Shown here: in pieces, positions 1 to 13,249 of the stretch | Layout: every line of letters begins with the position of its first letter | Position numbering within the stretch: the stretch's first letter is position 1 | Source of the DNA: Rhizopus arrhizus | Lineage: Eukaryota; Mucoromycota; Mucoromycetes; Mucorales; Rhizopodaceae | NCBI GenBank assembly: GCA_024220505.1 | Contig: JAKZZE010000001.1 | Coordinates: forward strand, 1,116,001-1,180,000 | Direction of reading: 5' to 3' | Length of the DNA stretch: 64,000 bases | The notes under the pieces: model-generated | The model's input: only the letters and a program-made list of their open reading frames with translations | Database searches by the model: none | Told to the model about the DNA's origin: nothing | Made by a program: the position numbers and the translations under genes

Positions 1-305
1 GCAAACGCATACGAGGTCACTTCAACTGATGAATTATCTGTAGAGGTATAGTACACAAGACCTTATCCTGTCTCTTTTTTGTTCTCATTATCTCTATTTT
101 ATAGAAATCCACTGAGCCTAGCCGTCAATTCAGTGCTGAAATTAATTCTGCTTTAGGCACTTCTATCTATAAAATTTCTTCTTACCTTTCCAAGTCTTCT
201 GTAGATGATGCTAATGTTAAAGTTATATTCAATGGTAATATGATCACTGTTATTGCTTCAAAGCCAATCAAAAAAGATGAAGAAATTAAAGTCTACTTTG
301 CTTAA
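1..305 (+). CDS. 3' end of a SET-domain-like protein (partial)
   Basis: The gene enters from the left edge. Exon 1-45, a 59-nt GT-AG intron at 46-104, and a last exon 105-305 ending in TAA join in phase. The last 30 residues read like the end of a SET methyltransferase fold: an N-V-K-V-I-F strand, then a strand leading into ASKPIKKDEEIKVYF, which resembles the family pattern of a basic-I-x-K-G-E-E-I-x-V-x-Y segment. A SET protein would methylate lysines on histones or other proteins. The catalytic NHS/C motif would lie outside the window, so the assignment rests on the tail alone. The coding sequence is convincing; the family is tentative. Confidence 0.45.
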
Positions 306-513
306 ATAAAATCCGGTCCGGACTGGAAATTCCGTAAACCCAATATTGAATATTTTTTGTAAATGTATTGGAAGGGCCAAACAAAAGAACATGCAGGAAA
401 GGCAATCATAGAACAACCTCTTTTCATTTCCAACCTAGTGTACGTACGACTATTCATCAGATGGATGGATTATAAATAAATCATCAACTTACTTTACTTT
501 TCTCACAGTTAAA

Positions 514-1393
514 ATGGGTCGTGTCATTCGTGCTCAAAGAAAGGGTGCTGGATCCATCTTCAAATCCCACACCGTTGGCCGTAAGGGTGCCGCTAAGCTT
601 AGAGTTTTCGACTTTGCTGAACGTCACGGTTATGTTCGTGGTATTGTTAAGGAAATCGTCCATGATCCTGGAAGAGGTGCTCCTCTTGCCAAGGTAAAAA
701 AAGATAAAATGAAATGTCAATTTAGTTATTTATTTTTTGAATATTAATTAGGTTGTCTTCCGTGATCCCTACAAGTAATAAATATAATTCAAAGACACTA
801 AGCAAAATTTAGATTGACACTTTTGTTTTAGGTACAAGCTTCGTACTGAAACCTTCATCGCCACTGAAGGTATGTACACTGGCCAATTCATCTATGCTGG
901 TAAGAAGGCTTCTTTGAACATTGGTAATGTTATGCCTTTGGCCTCCATGCCCGAAGGTACCGTTATCTGTAACGTTGAAGAAAAGGTTGGTGATCGTGGT
1001 GCCATTGCTCGTACCTCTGGTAACTATGCCACCATCATTGGTCACGGTGATGATGGCAAGACTCGTATCCGTCTTCCCTCTGGTTCCAAGAAGGTCATTC
1101 CTTCTACCTCTCGTGCCGTCGTCGGTATTGTTGCTGGTGGTGGTCGTATTGACAAGCCCCTCTTGAAGGCTGGTCGTGCTTACCATAAATACAGAGTCAA
1201 GCGTAACAGCTGGCCCAAGACTCGTGGTGTTGCCATGAACCCCGTTGATCACCCTCACGGTGGTGGTAACCATCAACACATTGGTAAGGCTTCTACTATG
1301 GCCCGTGACTCTCCTGCTGGTCAAAAGGTTGGTTTGATTGCTGCTCGTCGTACTGGTCTCCTCCGTGGTACCAAGAAGGTCAAGGATGCTTAA
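514..1393 (+). CDS. RPL8: 60S ribosomal protein L8 (uL2)
   Basis: Exons 514-693, 752-774 and 832-1393 give 765 nt, a 254-aa protein, the usual eukaryotic uL2 length. It starts [19 protein letters not shown] and contains the conserved [16 protein letters not shown] loop near the C-terminus, whose histidine belongs to the peptidyl-transferase region of the large subunit. Family knowledge: uL2 binds 23S/25S rRNA and supports the peptidyl-transferase centre. Both introns are GT-AG; the second splits a lysine codon. A TTTTCTCACAG just before the ATG looks like a 3' splice site, so a 5'-UTR intron is likely. Codon use is strongly biased (GGT, GCT, CGT, AAG), as expected for a highly expressed gene. 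Confidence 0.98.
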
Positions 1394-1570
1394 ATTTCTT
1401 GATTCATCATTTAATAAACCTCCTTACATATTCCGTGCACGATTTTTACTTCATATTTGTTTAAAAAAACATTGGTTTAATACGTCTACGTTAATCAGTA
1501 GTTTATTTTGATACAAAACGAAAAATTGAAATAAACTTTTTACATTACTAAGCTGTATGTACATTGGATA

Positions 1571-3767
1571 TTATGATGTAGGTACTTCATCATCAAGATG
1601 TACGCTTATTGCTTTTTGCAACTCTCTCAAGTAAGGGACAGCAGTATGTACAGAAGATGCTGAGTCATTAAGAGAACTTGCATCCGATTCATACAATGAG
1701 TCTGATTCAGAACCTGCTAAACTACCAGAACTTGTACTTCCATCAGGCGATATCACAGAAGGTAGTATGTGTTTCAGCATACTGTAATTATCACTGCTTT
1801 GAGTATTGGCGCCATCATTAGATCTTTGGACTCGAAGCTTGAGAACAGTAAGCGTCTTCTGTAAATTGATGGAGGCTCTTGCTTTTATTTGAGGGTTAGC
1901 TGATTTCTTTAGTCGTCCCATGGCATCAGCAGCAATAAGCATCCAATGCATTTCAACATTGCATGGCAGTCTGCGGAACAAGACATGAAAGATTTTAGAC
2001 ATGGCATCACTGCAAATGGAAACAAGCATCAAAGCACGATCACCATCATACCTATCCATATTCGCCCCTTCTAAATCAGTGGCCGAGGGTTCTTCCATCA
2101 ATCTTGTGTGGAGTGCAAGCCAATAGGAATAATAAACTTGGTATAGGTAAATAGCATATGGGTTATCGCATTGTTGTATTCGATCTAGCTGAAGGTAATC
2201 AAAAGGGGAGTCTGACAGCTGAAATTTAGGAGGTAGGCTCTTCCAAAAGTTACAGAGATGGCTCTCAAGTCGTTGCAAATCGTCAACGGATAAGTTTTCT
2301 ATGTTTCCAGAATACAGCTGATACCTAATTTCATCATCCTTTCGAGTTGCTTGACAGTCGTTGACACGAACAACTTCGTAAAATGCTTCTACTGAATCTC
2401 TTGTTTCTTTGCTGATCATTTCAATTTGTAGAACCACAGGATATCCAACACCAGTATCAAAAAGAATAGAGCTGTAGTCGCTGAGTTTGTCATACAAAAC
2501 ATACAAGGACATTTCGAGGTATCTTATGACATAGAACAGGCGTCTCCACGTTTCTGCTTCAATAATCTCTACTGTGACAGGTGTATTAGGAGTTAGACCA
2601 GAAAGCAAGTCAGCATACTTGGGTTTTATATCAACGATCATTCGCCAGGCCATGTTCATGTAGAACCTTGCCTCGGAATTGTTCAAAGTGATTAATGCGG
2701 CTTGAGATAAGAACATGAGGGTAGCAGCAATATAAATGTTAGGTTCTTGTTCAAACAAGGCATCTTGCAAAAGCTCCTTGGCTTCCTTACGAAACACTTC
2801 TCCTACCATTTCTCTTGTCATTGGATAAGGTATCGCTGGAACATGACGGCATTGGGTATAAGTAACAAAGGCAGCCATGGCACTGGTTACCATCACGTGA
2901 TGGTTGGCCAAAAAAAGAGGAAAATAATAAGGCTTTGGAAAAACAGGATTAAGTAAGCCCATGCAAGCAAAGTAAGCTTCAATGATTTGTCTTTTGATAA
3001 ACATTCGATTAATCTCATCGTAGGTAGGTATAGACACAATAACAAGTGCATCTTCGGCCATTTTCTTTTTCTTTTGAAAAAAGCTGTAGAGCACAGACTC
3101 TACTCTCAACATTCGATTGGTTACCGTTAATACCTGCAAGGAACGATCAATATGATAATTAGGCGTTCTTGGAAGATAGGATTGGTCAAAATAATGGAGA
3201 GTTTCTGTTAAGAAGGAATTGATATCAGCTAAATCCTTAATGGACGTTTGAAGACTGATTCCTTCGGAGCTGTTAGTGACAGTAAGCTGCCAGTTGCTAG
3301 GCTTGTCGATATTGATGCCTACATAATCTATGTTGTGATGCGATTGAGATATGACAATATCATTTTCTGCGTCTTCATCGCTGTTTGCAGGTTGTAACTG
3401 AACTTGAAGATTGTGCAGTCTTAGCTGTTCCTCCATCATTGCCAATTGTTGCTCCATACCTTTCATTTGCTGCATTAGTTTGTTTTTCCTAGATATTGGT
3501 ACTGATTTTCTTAATATTGTAGGTTTGGAATTGTATTTGAAAATACAAAGCAATCCTTTCTTCATGCATCGGTCACACTGACTTCCTTCAATTACAACAC
3601 ATTTTCTTCGGTCAGTTCGACAATGCTCACCTACACAAAGGAAATATAATTCATAATGAGAAAAAAAAAACTTTTTCCTGTTATTTCTTTTTCCAAAGGA
3701 AAAGAGTAGAAATATTTTTCTTACAGGGCTTGTTTCTTTTTTGTTTTATATCCTCGATAACGCTCAT
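1571..3767 (-). CDS. Zn2Cys6 fungal-type transcription factor
   Basis: A short first exon (3725-3767) is joined through a 94-nt intron to exon 1571-3630. The 2103 nt encode 700 aa. The splice junction falls on the first zinc cysteine: after splicing residues 15-42 read C-x2-C-x6-C-x7-C-x2-C-x6-C, the exact Zn(II)2Cys6 pattern. A glutamine/leucine-rich coiled-coil stretch (about 65-95) follows, then a long helical middle domain of the Fungal_trans type (about 180-560) and a serine-rich acidic tail. Such proteins are nuclear DNA-binding regulators that often recognise CGG half-sites. The target pathway cannot be read from the sequence. The model depends on the first exon; without it the zinc finger is lost. 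Confidence 0.9.
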
Positions 3768-6700
3768 ACTAAGCTATTGACCATAGTCTTCTGTTCTGTT
3801 GAATAAGAAGAGAAATAATTAATCATTCTCTGTTAAGGAGTGCAAGCGGGCAAATAGTCGGCCCGCAGAAAACATTGATCATTGACATCATCTAATAGTA
3901 AAGCTTTCAGCAGTTCCTGCCCTTCCCCATTTCTATTCGTGACCTTTTTCATCTATATTCAAGTATTTGTCATCAATTTATTTGCTCTTAAAGTACTTTT
4001 GATGGCTTGATATAGTTCTTTCTATTCATAATTTTTGATTAAAAGCTCAAAAAATGTGTGCAATACTTTCTATAAACATAAAAATATGTGATTTGCGAAA
4101 GTATCTTGAAATAAAGAGATATCTGCAATAGAATGTTAGTATATTATGCAGTATTCATATAGAACTGAGCTACCTTATGTCAAATTAAACAGAAACATCT
4201 AAATATATACATATATTTATATGGAATATGCACGGTAGAAGAGAAAGGAAAGTGGATGAGAGAAAGAAGAGAGGTCATATCAAGAGATTTATGAAATGAA
4301 AAAAAAAAAAAAAAAAAAAAAAAAATGAAAAAAAGCGAAAGAAAAGGAATCATTAACCAAAAAAAGCATATAAAAACTATATTTCGTCACAAAAGAATTA
4401 AAAAAGAAAAAGGATCGTGAGCAGAGATGAAAGGTCTAAACAAAATAAGCCAAACCCTGCAATGATCTGACACAAGGTCTGTCTGTGTCATAAATTTCTC
4501 TTACTTCAACATTACAAACATTACACAAAAGGTTAATCGCATTCCTTATTTGTATAATATGTATAACTATGTAACTCAGCAAAATTGTTATTGTATAGTT
4601 AACGGGTTCAACTGGACGAGCATCTTTTGCAAAATTATATCATTATGTATCTATGAAACGCCTAAAGCAGCCATAGCTTTTTGAAAGCGCGTATAACGGC
4701 TTAAAGCCTTCCAAATACTAAAACATAAACGAGCAAATAAAGAAAGCTGTTATACAAATATTAAATATGCATTCATAGTTGCGCGGAAATAGTGTCCAAA
4801 TACCATTCGCTTTATAAATAAGAGCATCAATGTAAATTAATATACGTATGTATACATGTATATCCGCGTGATTGCGCTTATACCCTATGAAGCTTTCATT
4901 GTTTCTCCACATCGCAAAAATTTCGAATGCTAAACTTTTGACATTTATAGATAGATTGTAGCCAACAATCTTAACACAAAAAGGCAACATTTTTAATGGG
5001 CAGTAAACATCAGCTTACTAAAACACAATGAAAACGATTTATTTTGCTAAAATAACAAAAGTGGTTAACCAATGCATTTATAACATATATCTTTAATAAA
5101 TACATTTTGTCTCTATACATACAATTATTAAATAGGTCTTTAATTCTTTATTGTAGTATAAATTGTCAGATACTGAAGAAATTAGACTACATTAAAGCTC
5201 TACTAACGAAAATCATGCTTCGAAATACTAAAGTACATATATATAAGAGGTGAAGTGTCAACTTAAGAGTAGAAAATGATGTCTTTGACATTAAAGCTGT
5301 TGCCGACATAAATATAGCTTACTTGTAAATTGAGAATGAAAATTCAGAATATATCTAATCATCAAATGCTACAAAATATAATACATTGGGGTAAAAGTTC
5401 TTTTAATGTGTGGGTTTTTCCTAATCTAGACTTGTTTAACCCTTCGAATCAATTGAGGACCATACTTGCATCTTCTCAAAAAAATATTGAGTTGAAATTG
5501 TAAGAAAAAAGTGCGATTGCTGAAAGCAAAGAATCCATAACATCTGTTGAACAGTAACTGATTGTAATTGACATTGATGGATATAGGCAGTACTATGAAA
5601 TAATAATTAAAATAAATAAAATACAAGTTTATTTAAATAAGACCATACAATCTATTTCAAGTAAGTATAATGCTGAAGAATATATATTGTATTAACTACA
5701 GTTCATTGATAAGAAGAAGTCTCAACTAAAATAACAAGATATTTTCCTTGTCAGAAATCCAATCCAATGTCAGGAATATTTCTAATCTTTCACATAATTG
5801 AAATAACACGTAAAATAACATTACTCAAATCAGTGAAAAATTCCCAGAATAAAAGATAATCTATGACAGACGTACAAAAGAACAAACGAAGAGTTTTCAT
5901 AATCATAATTATAGATGACACTTGCTGAAGTACCTGAAGATTAGGAGAATGCTTACAATAGAAGATATCAATCCACTCACTCAGTAAGATATAAATACCT
6001 GACTTTAACTGGAATAATTTTCACTTTAAATCTAAACCAAAATAAATATTAATCTCAAAAAATATCTAAACTGTTTGTTTTTATTTTAACTTCTCTTAAA
6101 CTACGATTGCCGTTATACAATAATTATGACTTTTGACAGATAAGAGGACATAGACTAGAGGAAAGTTGTCATTGAATTACTTAGTAAGCAGCACAAAAAT
6201 GATAGTCGACGTGAATCGACCGTTGTTAAATGGGTCAACAGGAGAAAAAAATAAACTACGTATTAATCTTATGACTAATGAACACAGCAAAATCCTTAAG
6301 ATATTGTGCATACAATTCGTCATTTATAAAACAGATGAACGATAACTACAAACAATATGTGCTGATCATGGTAAAATGTGACATGAAGCCTTCTAGTGTT
6401 AATATCTTTTTTGTACAGTAATATCTAAACCACGTGTTACACAAAGAACAGTTTACTATTAAGTATTTAGACATGACCAACGATTTCCTTTGCTTTTGGG
6501 TAAGCCCAACATTTGGTAGTAATCAATTTCTTCTTTTGCATATAGAACATTTTGAGTTACAACTCCCGAGTGTGTTCGATCTTCTGGTATTTCTTTCAAC
6601 CCTATTAACGGCATAGCCTACTTCCTGTCTACTTTGAGAATAATAACAATCAATCTCTTGCTAGAAAGCATTCTATCCTATTGTTTCTTCAAGAAATCAA

Positions 6701-7705
6701 TTTAAATAATCGGATAAATTTGTAGTTTAAAAAGTTTATAAAGATCGCAAAATTCTATATTCGTAACGTTCACTCTTTTTGTTTTAAAAACGCTGGTGGA
6801 AGATACTAATATAAGATCATTTTGGAAGAAGCATCTGTCATTTCACCAGCCATCCAAAGCTGATATTTTGTTTAATAGTTTTTTTAACATATTATTTTTC
6901 ATACAGAATTGGTAACTAAGTCATTATTATTAGTACCATAAGCTGTTTTCTAACAAAGATTAATTAAAAAGATGATGAATTACCTTACAAAAACGCAATA
7001 TTACCATTTTCAAAGCAAATAAGAAGACCCTTATATTTCTAAAAATAGACATATAAATAGACTTGACTGAAAAAAATAGTTTTTTTGTAACCAAAGTATG
7101 AAGTATTTTTTTACTATCCATACTGAAAAATAGTTTTTCCTAAATAGAGTATTCATCGAATAGTAAGCATTACGTTGCTACTATCTCTTTTAGGTATTTC
7201 CTGTATATTCATATAAAACATAAAATTATCTTTTACATATAATAGAAAACAATAGCAATAGATGAATGCAGAATGATCATTGATAAAACCTGTTGAAGTT
7301 GTATTGCTTATTGTGTCACCTATCATTAACCACGTTTTATGAATATGCTATCTTTTTGCATTTTACTCGTTTTGTAAAAGTCAAACAAATAAAAAAAAAA
7401 ATGCAAAAATTTTATTGTGTAAAATAACAATAAAAAGATACAAGCTAGCTTAAAAAATAAAGATCAAAGATAGTTAGTACCAAAGTATGAAATGACATCA
7501 ATAGCGATTTACATTGAAACTCTATTTTATTATCTAATGATATGCAATCGAAAAAAATAAAATTTCTAGAATGTGAAGGATTCAATGGAACGGAATAAGG
7601 AAATGACATCATTTCTAATATTTGATTAGCTCTGACATTCATAAAAATACGTCTATGCACTTTTTTTTACATCTTTATTTGATTTTTTTTTCTTTCGTAC
7701 AAAAA
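3768..7705. other. Gene-poor AT-rich stretch
   Basis: About 3.9 kb with no reading frame that looks like a gene. The open frames here are short, low-complexity and without recognisable motifs. It holds a 27-nt A run at 4299-4325 and many short A/T tracts. The first few hundred bases should include the promoter of the Zn2Cys6 gene, and the last few hundred that of the kelch gene. I see no terminal repeats, tRNA or transposon domain. Confidence 0.6.
4299..4325. repeat. Poly(A) run, 27 nt
   Basis: Uninterrupted A homopolymer inside the gene desert. It could be a slippage product or the tail of an old retroposed sequence; nothing upstream identifies a source. Confidence 0.9.
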
Positions 7706-9661
7706 ATGGCATATTCAAACAACTCAACTACTATTTTCGACTTGAGTTTTGACACAAAGCTGGCTATTTTTCATTATTTGGATAATAGATCATTGGTAAA
7801 CTTGTTGAAGACATGTACTTATTTTGGTACGAAAAAAAAAAAAAAAAAAAAATGCATGAATTAAACATTTGGTCTCAAACACATGTATAAAGCTAGAATT
7901 GTGAGAAGTGTCTTAGCTTGCCGAAATGCATATATTAGTACAATTCAAAAACCTATGCCAACATTACCTCCCTTTCTAAGCTTTAGAGCGGGTGTAGCGA
8001 TCGGGTCGAAATTCTTTATGCCCTTTTTGAGCGAATCACCTTATTGTTATGTGTTTGATTTGAATAAAGAAGAATGGTCTACTGAAACGCTACATATGGC
8101 GAATCCAGGTGAATTTCATCTTCAAGTAACCACTGCAGCTGCCATTGGAAACAAAATCTATTTGGTCGGTGGTCGTTTGTTGAGGTCTTATACCCTCTCC
8201 AATACTCTAGTCGAAATTGACACACAGACATTCACCGTTCAGGTGATAAATGATGCGGCAGGTACACCACCGAGACCGCGTCATGAGCATTCAGTGGATG
8301 CAATTGCAGATCGATATTTAGTTGTGTTTGGTGGTCTTTGCTACAACTCTGTTGGTAATAATTTGTTTTTTATATATTTATTTTGAACTCTTTCTTTTGT
8401 TACGTTGTCTAATGCGTATTTTAGGTGAAAATGACGTATTTGTATATGACACAATTAAAAATTGCTGGTTTGTACCTCATATTAACGGGTAAAGAAAAGC
8501 ATATATCTACGCACCTTGATGCTAAATTAATCCTTTTGTATGTACACAGACAATTTCCCCATCTGAGATTTGGCCACGCAAGCGCTGTTGCTGGTAAGAA
8601 CCTGTATGTTCACGGTGGAGCACAAATTGATAGTGATAGCAGTTACATTGTTTATGACGATTTATACAAACTTGATTGTCAAACCTGGATATGGTACAAG
8701 TACGAGCATCCTGAATTTGAAAGATATTTACGAAATCAAACACAAAGAGAGTCAGCCTTATTAGAAAGAGAATACTTGATACCAACTACAGGCGACAGTC
8801 CTCACGATCGATTTCAATCCTACATGTGCGCCATCTCTGGAAAGCTCGTCACGTTTGGTGGGCACTCTATCAGAATGGATAAAGATGATAGTGAGATTCT
8901 CTGTAATTATTCACTTGATGAACTGTCTATTTTTAATACCAAGAGGCATCTTTGGTCATCCATCAATGCCGAACTGTTGGAAAAAGATAACGAAGATTTT
9001 ATATCTGTCTCCAACATGTGTGCGGCTGTTTTGCCTATGGACTCCCGAAATGTAAAAATATTTGTATTTGCTGGTAAACAACTTTCAGAATCTGAAAGAC
9101 GCCCTAGTGTATATACTAACAGACAGTCTTCTGAATCATCTGGTGAGGCCCCTCGTAGCGAACAACATCAACCGCTTGATAGTGTTATGGAGCGAGATTC
9201 AAAATTTGCCGAAGATAGATTTCTAAAGGATGATTCAGATAACTCTGATGATTATGATGGCATGGAAGAACATAGTATAATTAAGAAGGTATAATCCTTT
9301 ATGTTTTCATGTTCTTATTATTCACTTTATTTTTAAGTCTCCTTTAGGAGATCTTAGTGCTCCAGATGATTCTGAACATTCGGAGCATGTAAAGGATGCA
9401 TTTCGCTTGATAGACCCTGATGTTCAAGGGGAGCCTAGTAATATTAGCCAAATAGATGGCGAAAGCAGTAATCACAATCCGACTAGAAGACCATCCCTCA
9501 AACCTATTCATGGAGGTGGCTACATAGATACCAGCACAGACAGTGGACAAGGAAAAGCGAGTGGTTCAAGTAATAGTAGCTATGAAGGATACATACTATC
9601 AAAAGTAAGAAAACAAAATAGAATTACACCATGCATTGTTGTCATTGAATTATTGGTATGA
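7706..9661 (+). CDS. F-box/kelch-repeat protein
   Basis: Five exons join in phase: 7706-7826, 7893-8354, 8425-8488, 8550-9288 and 9338-9661 (1710 nt, 569 aa). The N-terminus (FDLSFDTKLAIFHYLD, LVNLLKTC) resembles an F-box. Kelch-type blades follow with YLVGG, YLVVFGG, YVHGG and VTFGGHS double-glycine motifs, each preceded by a PRPRHEHS- or RFGHAS-type strand. The C-terminus is acidic and serine-rich. F-box proteins link substrates to SCF ubiquitin ligases, and the kelch propeller would bind the substrate; the target is unknown. Intron 1 carries a long A run. The final 20 residues are uncertain: a GTAAGA near 9605 could start another intron. Confidence 0.82.
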
Positions 9662-9915
9662 ATTGGGTTTCTCTTCCCCTCTATTGTGTACATATATGTC
9701 GTCGTCCTTCTCCTGTACAGCACACTTTATTTCTTAATTGTTTATAAATAATTCATTGTAAATTGATATAATTTATATTCTTTGTTCAGTATAAAAAGTG
9801 TTACGTTATATATTTTACTAAAGAAATAATAAAGAAGGAGGAAGATGAATGGGGATAATAGAATAACAAATTGATAATATATAATATAAACAAGTAAAGA
9901 ATTAAGCTATCACCA

Positions 9916-10939
9916 CTAATATGCATTGTACTGATTTCCGTGGCTGCTTTGGTAGGCGTTTTGGTTATACATGCCATATCCATTACTCACAGGTGAATGA
10001 ACATCTTGAGCCGAATAGGAAGCATTGCCACCACCAGGAGAACCAGCATAATATTTCTTCTGCTCGTCATAAAGGTTATAGGAAGATCCTACTAACGTAG
10101 TTGGCGTCTCAACTGACATATCGTCAAGCTTTATACCAGATTTTCTACGTCTACGCCTTTCGCTTTCTTCATCTCCTCCAAAGCTTGTACACAACAATGT
10201 AATTGCATTAGCCATAGCCAAAACTTCCAAAGAGAGGGCGGCGAACATGACCAGATAAGCTTTTCCGAATGTGCTTTTAGCATAAGACTGTAAGATATCA
10301 GCACATGGAGGGAATGCTTCAATTGATTTAGCTGTTGGATGGCACTGATCAGTTTTGGCGTACTTATCCATATTAGTTTGAAATCCACAGCATTTAAACT
10401 GCATATATATTAGTAAACTTATTTTAGTGTGTAATCATTTGTGTGTACCTCATTTTGAAGACTAGCACGATAGTTCGTGCTTGCCGGTGTCCAGAGATCC
10501 GACATGTAAGCAGAGACGTTAGCAGAAGCTTTATAAAACTTAATGCCAATATAGACTTGCAAAGCAAGAGCTGCTAAAATGATAATCATGTAAATACAAG
10601 TGATGAAATTCTTTCTGATAAATGCTCCAATAGCACCCAAGATGGCTGCTACACAAACAATGGCTCCAAGAATGGCAAGCCCTACATAGATTGGTTAAAA
10701 AAGGTCAATTGAAATACTATGCGCTTACATTTAAATATATCTGTAGGGAATAGGCTGGATCCGTAAAAACCAGTCTTTATGCCTATCAATCCAAATGCTA
10801 AAAATGCTAAACCAAGGCAAGCAAAAAGCAGGTTGGTTATAACCATATAGACTTTACTCAGTCTATTAAGCAAATATTAAATATACAACAATAAAGGAAA
10901 AAGCTAGACAAGCACAAACCTTGCACAACAGGCTGCCAT
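9916..10939 (-). CDS. Tetraspanin-like membrane protein
   Basis: Four exons (10920-10939, 10729-10862, 10449-10681, 9916-10398) encode 289 aa. Four hydrophobic segments fit the tetraspanin layout: TM1 at about 10-35, TM2 and TM3 at about 50-105, then a large extracellular loop with the signature CCG motif (KCCGFQT) and further cysteines, and TM4 (about 185-210, YLVMFAALSLEVLAMANAI). The tail is cytoplasmic and rich in Gly, Ser, Tyr and Asn, with a basic RRRRR stop-transfer. Tetraspanins organise membrane microdomains. The exact fungal subfamily is not determined. The intron before the CCG motif is needed to see the family. Confidence 0.88.
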
Positions 10940-11901
10940 GGTAATAAAATGGTTGTAATGTTAAAGTTTTTAATTGAGAAAAGGAATGAATATTGTTTAA
11001 ATTGAAAGGAAAGGGAAGGAAAGGATATTCAAAGATACTTGTTGTCGTTTCGTTTCTTATTTCCTTTGTGTCTCTTTTTCTCTGTTTCTTGTCCAAAAAA
11101 AAAGTATAAAAAACAAAAGAGAAAAAAGGAGTGAAAGCTAATGAAAAAGTGCACACAAAAAAAAAAAGAGGGGCAAAAAAGTTTGAATAAAAAAGTTTTT
11201 TTTTTTCGCCTTTTTCCTTTTCTTTTCATTTGAACATCAATAATTTGAATCAAGATCTTCTTATTTTCCCTCTCTCTCTCTCTCTCTTTTTTTTTTCATC
11301 TTTTGAGCCCCTTTTTAGACCATGTTTTAATAAATAAATCAGCGTTTCACGAAAGAAATTTTCATTTTTTATATTCAGCATATAATGAGTTGTACAGAGA
11401 TTCCTCAATGTTTATGCCATTTTGCTTTGCTTTTATTTTCCTTTTGCGTAAATGTATTTTATTTTTCTTATTTATTCATTTTTTTTTGTATTGTTTACTC
11501 TGATCCAGGAACACTATGATTTTTATTTACGAAGAGAGCAAAAAAGAAAACAATGATGATGCATTCTGATTGGGAGATATTTAGCTGAGCAATTAAAAGG
11601 TAGCTGGACAAAAGCACGCAAAAATTCCTATTAGCCCTTTTTTGTCTTTGTGCTATTTTTATGCTGAGCATTATCTACCTTATAAGACTGTAAAACACAG
11701 TTGTACAATAGGACTGAAATCTCAATGCAAAAAAAAAGTAGTAGTTCAGCAATAATGAGAACAATGAATAATCTAATGCATAATATTAAAATAAACAAAT
11801 CTGCATATCACAGACCCGCATCAAATCAAGCATGATAAACAAACAAATAGCAGAAATAATATAATACATGTGTCTCAATCAATGCAAAATGAGCAAGCAA
11901 T
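10940..11901. other. Intergenic region with pyrimidine tracts
   Basis: About 960 bp between the tetraspanin start and the 3' end of RPL5. It holds a CT microsatellite (11270-11287) followed by a T run, and several poly-A/T tracts. The proximal part should contain the tetraspanin promoter. No gene seen. Confidence 0.6.
11270..11287. repeat. CT dinucleotide repeat plus T run
   Basis: CT microsatellite followed directly by about 10 T, upstream of the tetraspanin gene. Pyrimidine tracts are common in fungal promoters, so this may be promoter architecture rather than neutral repeat. Confidence 0.85.
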
Positions 11902-13065
11902 TTATTGTTCAGCTTCAAAAGCAGCCTTGGCAGCATTAATCTTAGCAAGACGTTCCTTCTTGGTAAGACGAGCGGGCTTCTTGTGGAGAGTACCAGACTT
12001 CTTCTTCTCAGTAATTTGAGGAAGAGGGTTTTCACGAATAGCAGCGTGGGCTTCAGCGTACATATCCTCAACGGCATCAGAAGTGATACCTTCCTTGATG
12101 AAAGTAGCGAATTGCTTCTTGTAACGTTCTTCATCTTCTTCTTCGAGGTATTCCATGTATTCAGCAACGTGGATACCAAAGATGTAGTTACGGAGGAGTT
12201 CATCATCGTTGGTCTTGGTTTCAATATCGAAACCAGGGAAACGGTTACCGCTGTGGGGAATGTAGATACCACCATCAGAGGCACCCTTCATGGCACCAAA
12301 GACACGAGCACCAGTAGAGGTACGAGCAAGACCGACATCGAGGAAGGCCTTGAAGGGACGAGGAGCACCTTCGGCAGTTTCGATCATTTGGACAGTACCG
12401 TCGGGTTCGGCGAAACCTTCGTACTTGTCAGCAAGACCGAGCTTGGTTAAAGTACGACGAGCGAGCAAGAGACCGGTAGCATAAGCAGCAGCCCAGTTGG
12501 TCAAACCACCCTTGATACCGTAACGAGGAAGTTCGTGAGCATAAGCAGCAGAGAGGACAAAGTCACCTTGGAGCTTGGCGTAAATGATTTGACAGATGAT
12601 GTCCTTGTTGGTGAAACGAACGACCATTCTGTACTTGGGAGAGTTGTACTTGTTCTTGGCTTGAACAACAAGTCTCTTACGAGCATAGTAATCGGTCTTA
12701 CCCTCTAATGAACAAATTAGTTAATTCTCTTGTAAAAATCAGCGCTCTCCTTTTATAAATTCTATTGCCGTATTTCGACTGTATCTAGACTGAAAGCAAG
12801 ATAGAATTCGAAAAGAGAGTGTCTGCTGTTTTTGTATATATGACAATACCTCTTCTTCTACGGTACTTGACTTGGTAACGCTTAAAGTAAGCCTTGTTCT
12901 TTTGCTGCTTGACGAAGGGCTGTGTACAATTGAATTAGTCACGTTCTGTCTTTTTCCAAAAAAAAAAAATCCACATCCATCCATCCGTTTATATCCTCTG
13001 TCCATTCATTCTTAAGGCACAAAAAGTATTGATGATGGATGGATGGGTTTTGTATAAGTTACCAT
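11902..13065 (-). CDS. RPL5: 60S ribosomal protein L5 (uL18)
   Basis: Exons 13063-13065, 12850-12919 and 11902-12704 total 876 nt and encode 291 aa, close to the 297 aa of yeast and human. The N-terminus ([20 protein letters not shown]) and the [12 protein letters not shown] and [12 protein letters not shown] segments are diagnostic; the C-terminus is lysine-rich. uL18 binds 5S rRNA and enters the large subunit as part of the 5S RNP. The first coding exon consists of the ATG alone, followed by a 143-nt intron; this layout is required to reach a start codon in phase. Codon bias is strong, as in RPL8. It shares a 184-bp divergent promoter region with the gene starting at 13250. Confidence 0.97.
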
Positions 13066-13249
13066 ATTGATTCGACGTTGCTGTGTAAAGGAAGGGAAGA
13101 CTTCAAAGGCTCTCTGCCATATAGTTATTTCAAATTTTAAAACTGCGATTTTACTTTTTCAAACAACTGCATTTTTAAACTTTCAGTTCACATTGTTTCA
13201 ACTTCAGCATTCAACTTGTATAAAATTATTTTTATTCCATTATTTTTTT

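Noticed and set aside
4718..4990. 90-aa minus-strand frame in the gene desert
   Set aside because: No supporting splice sites, motifs or coding bias.
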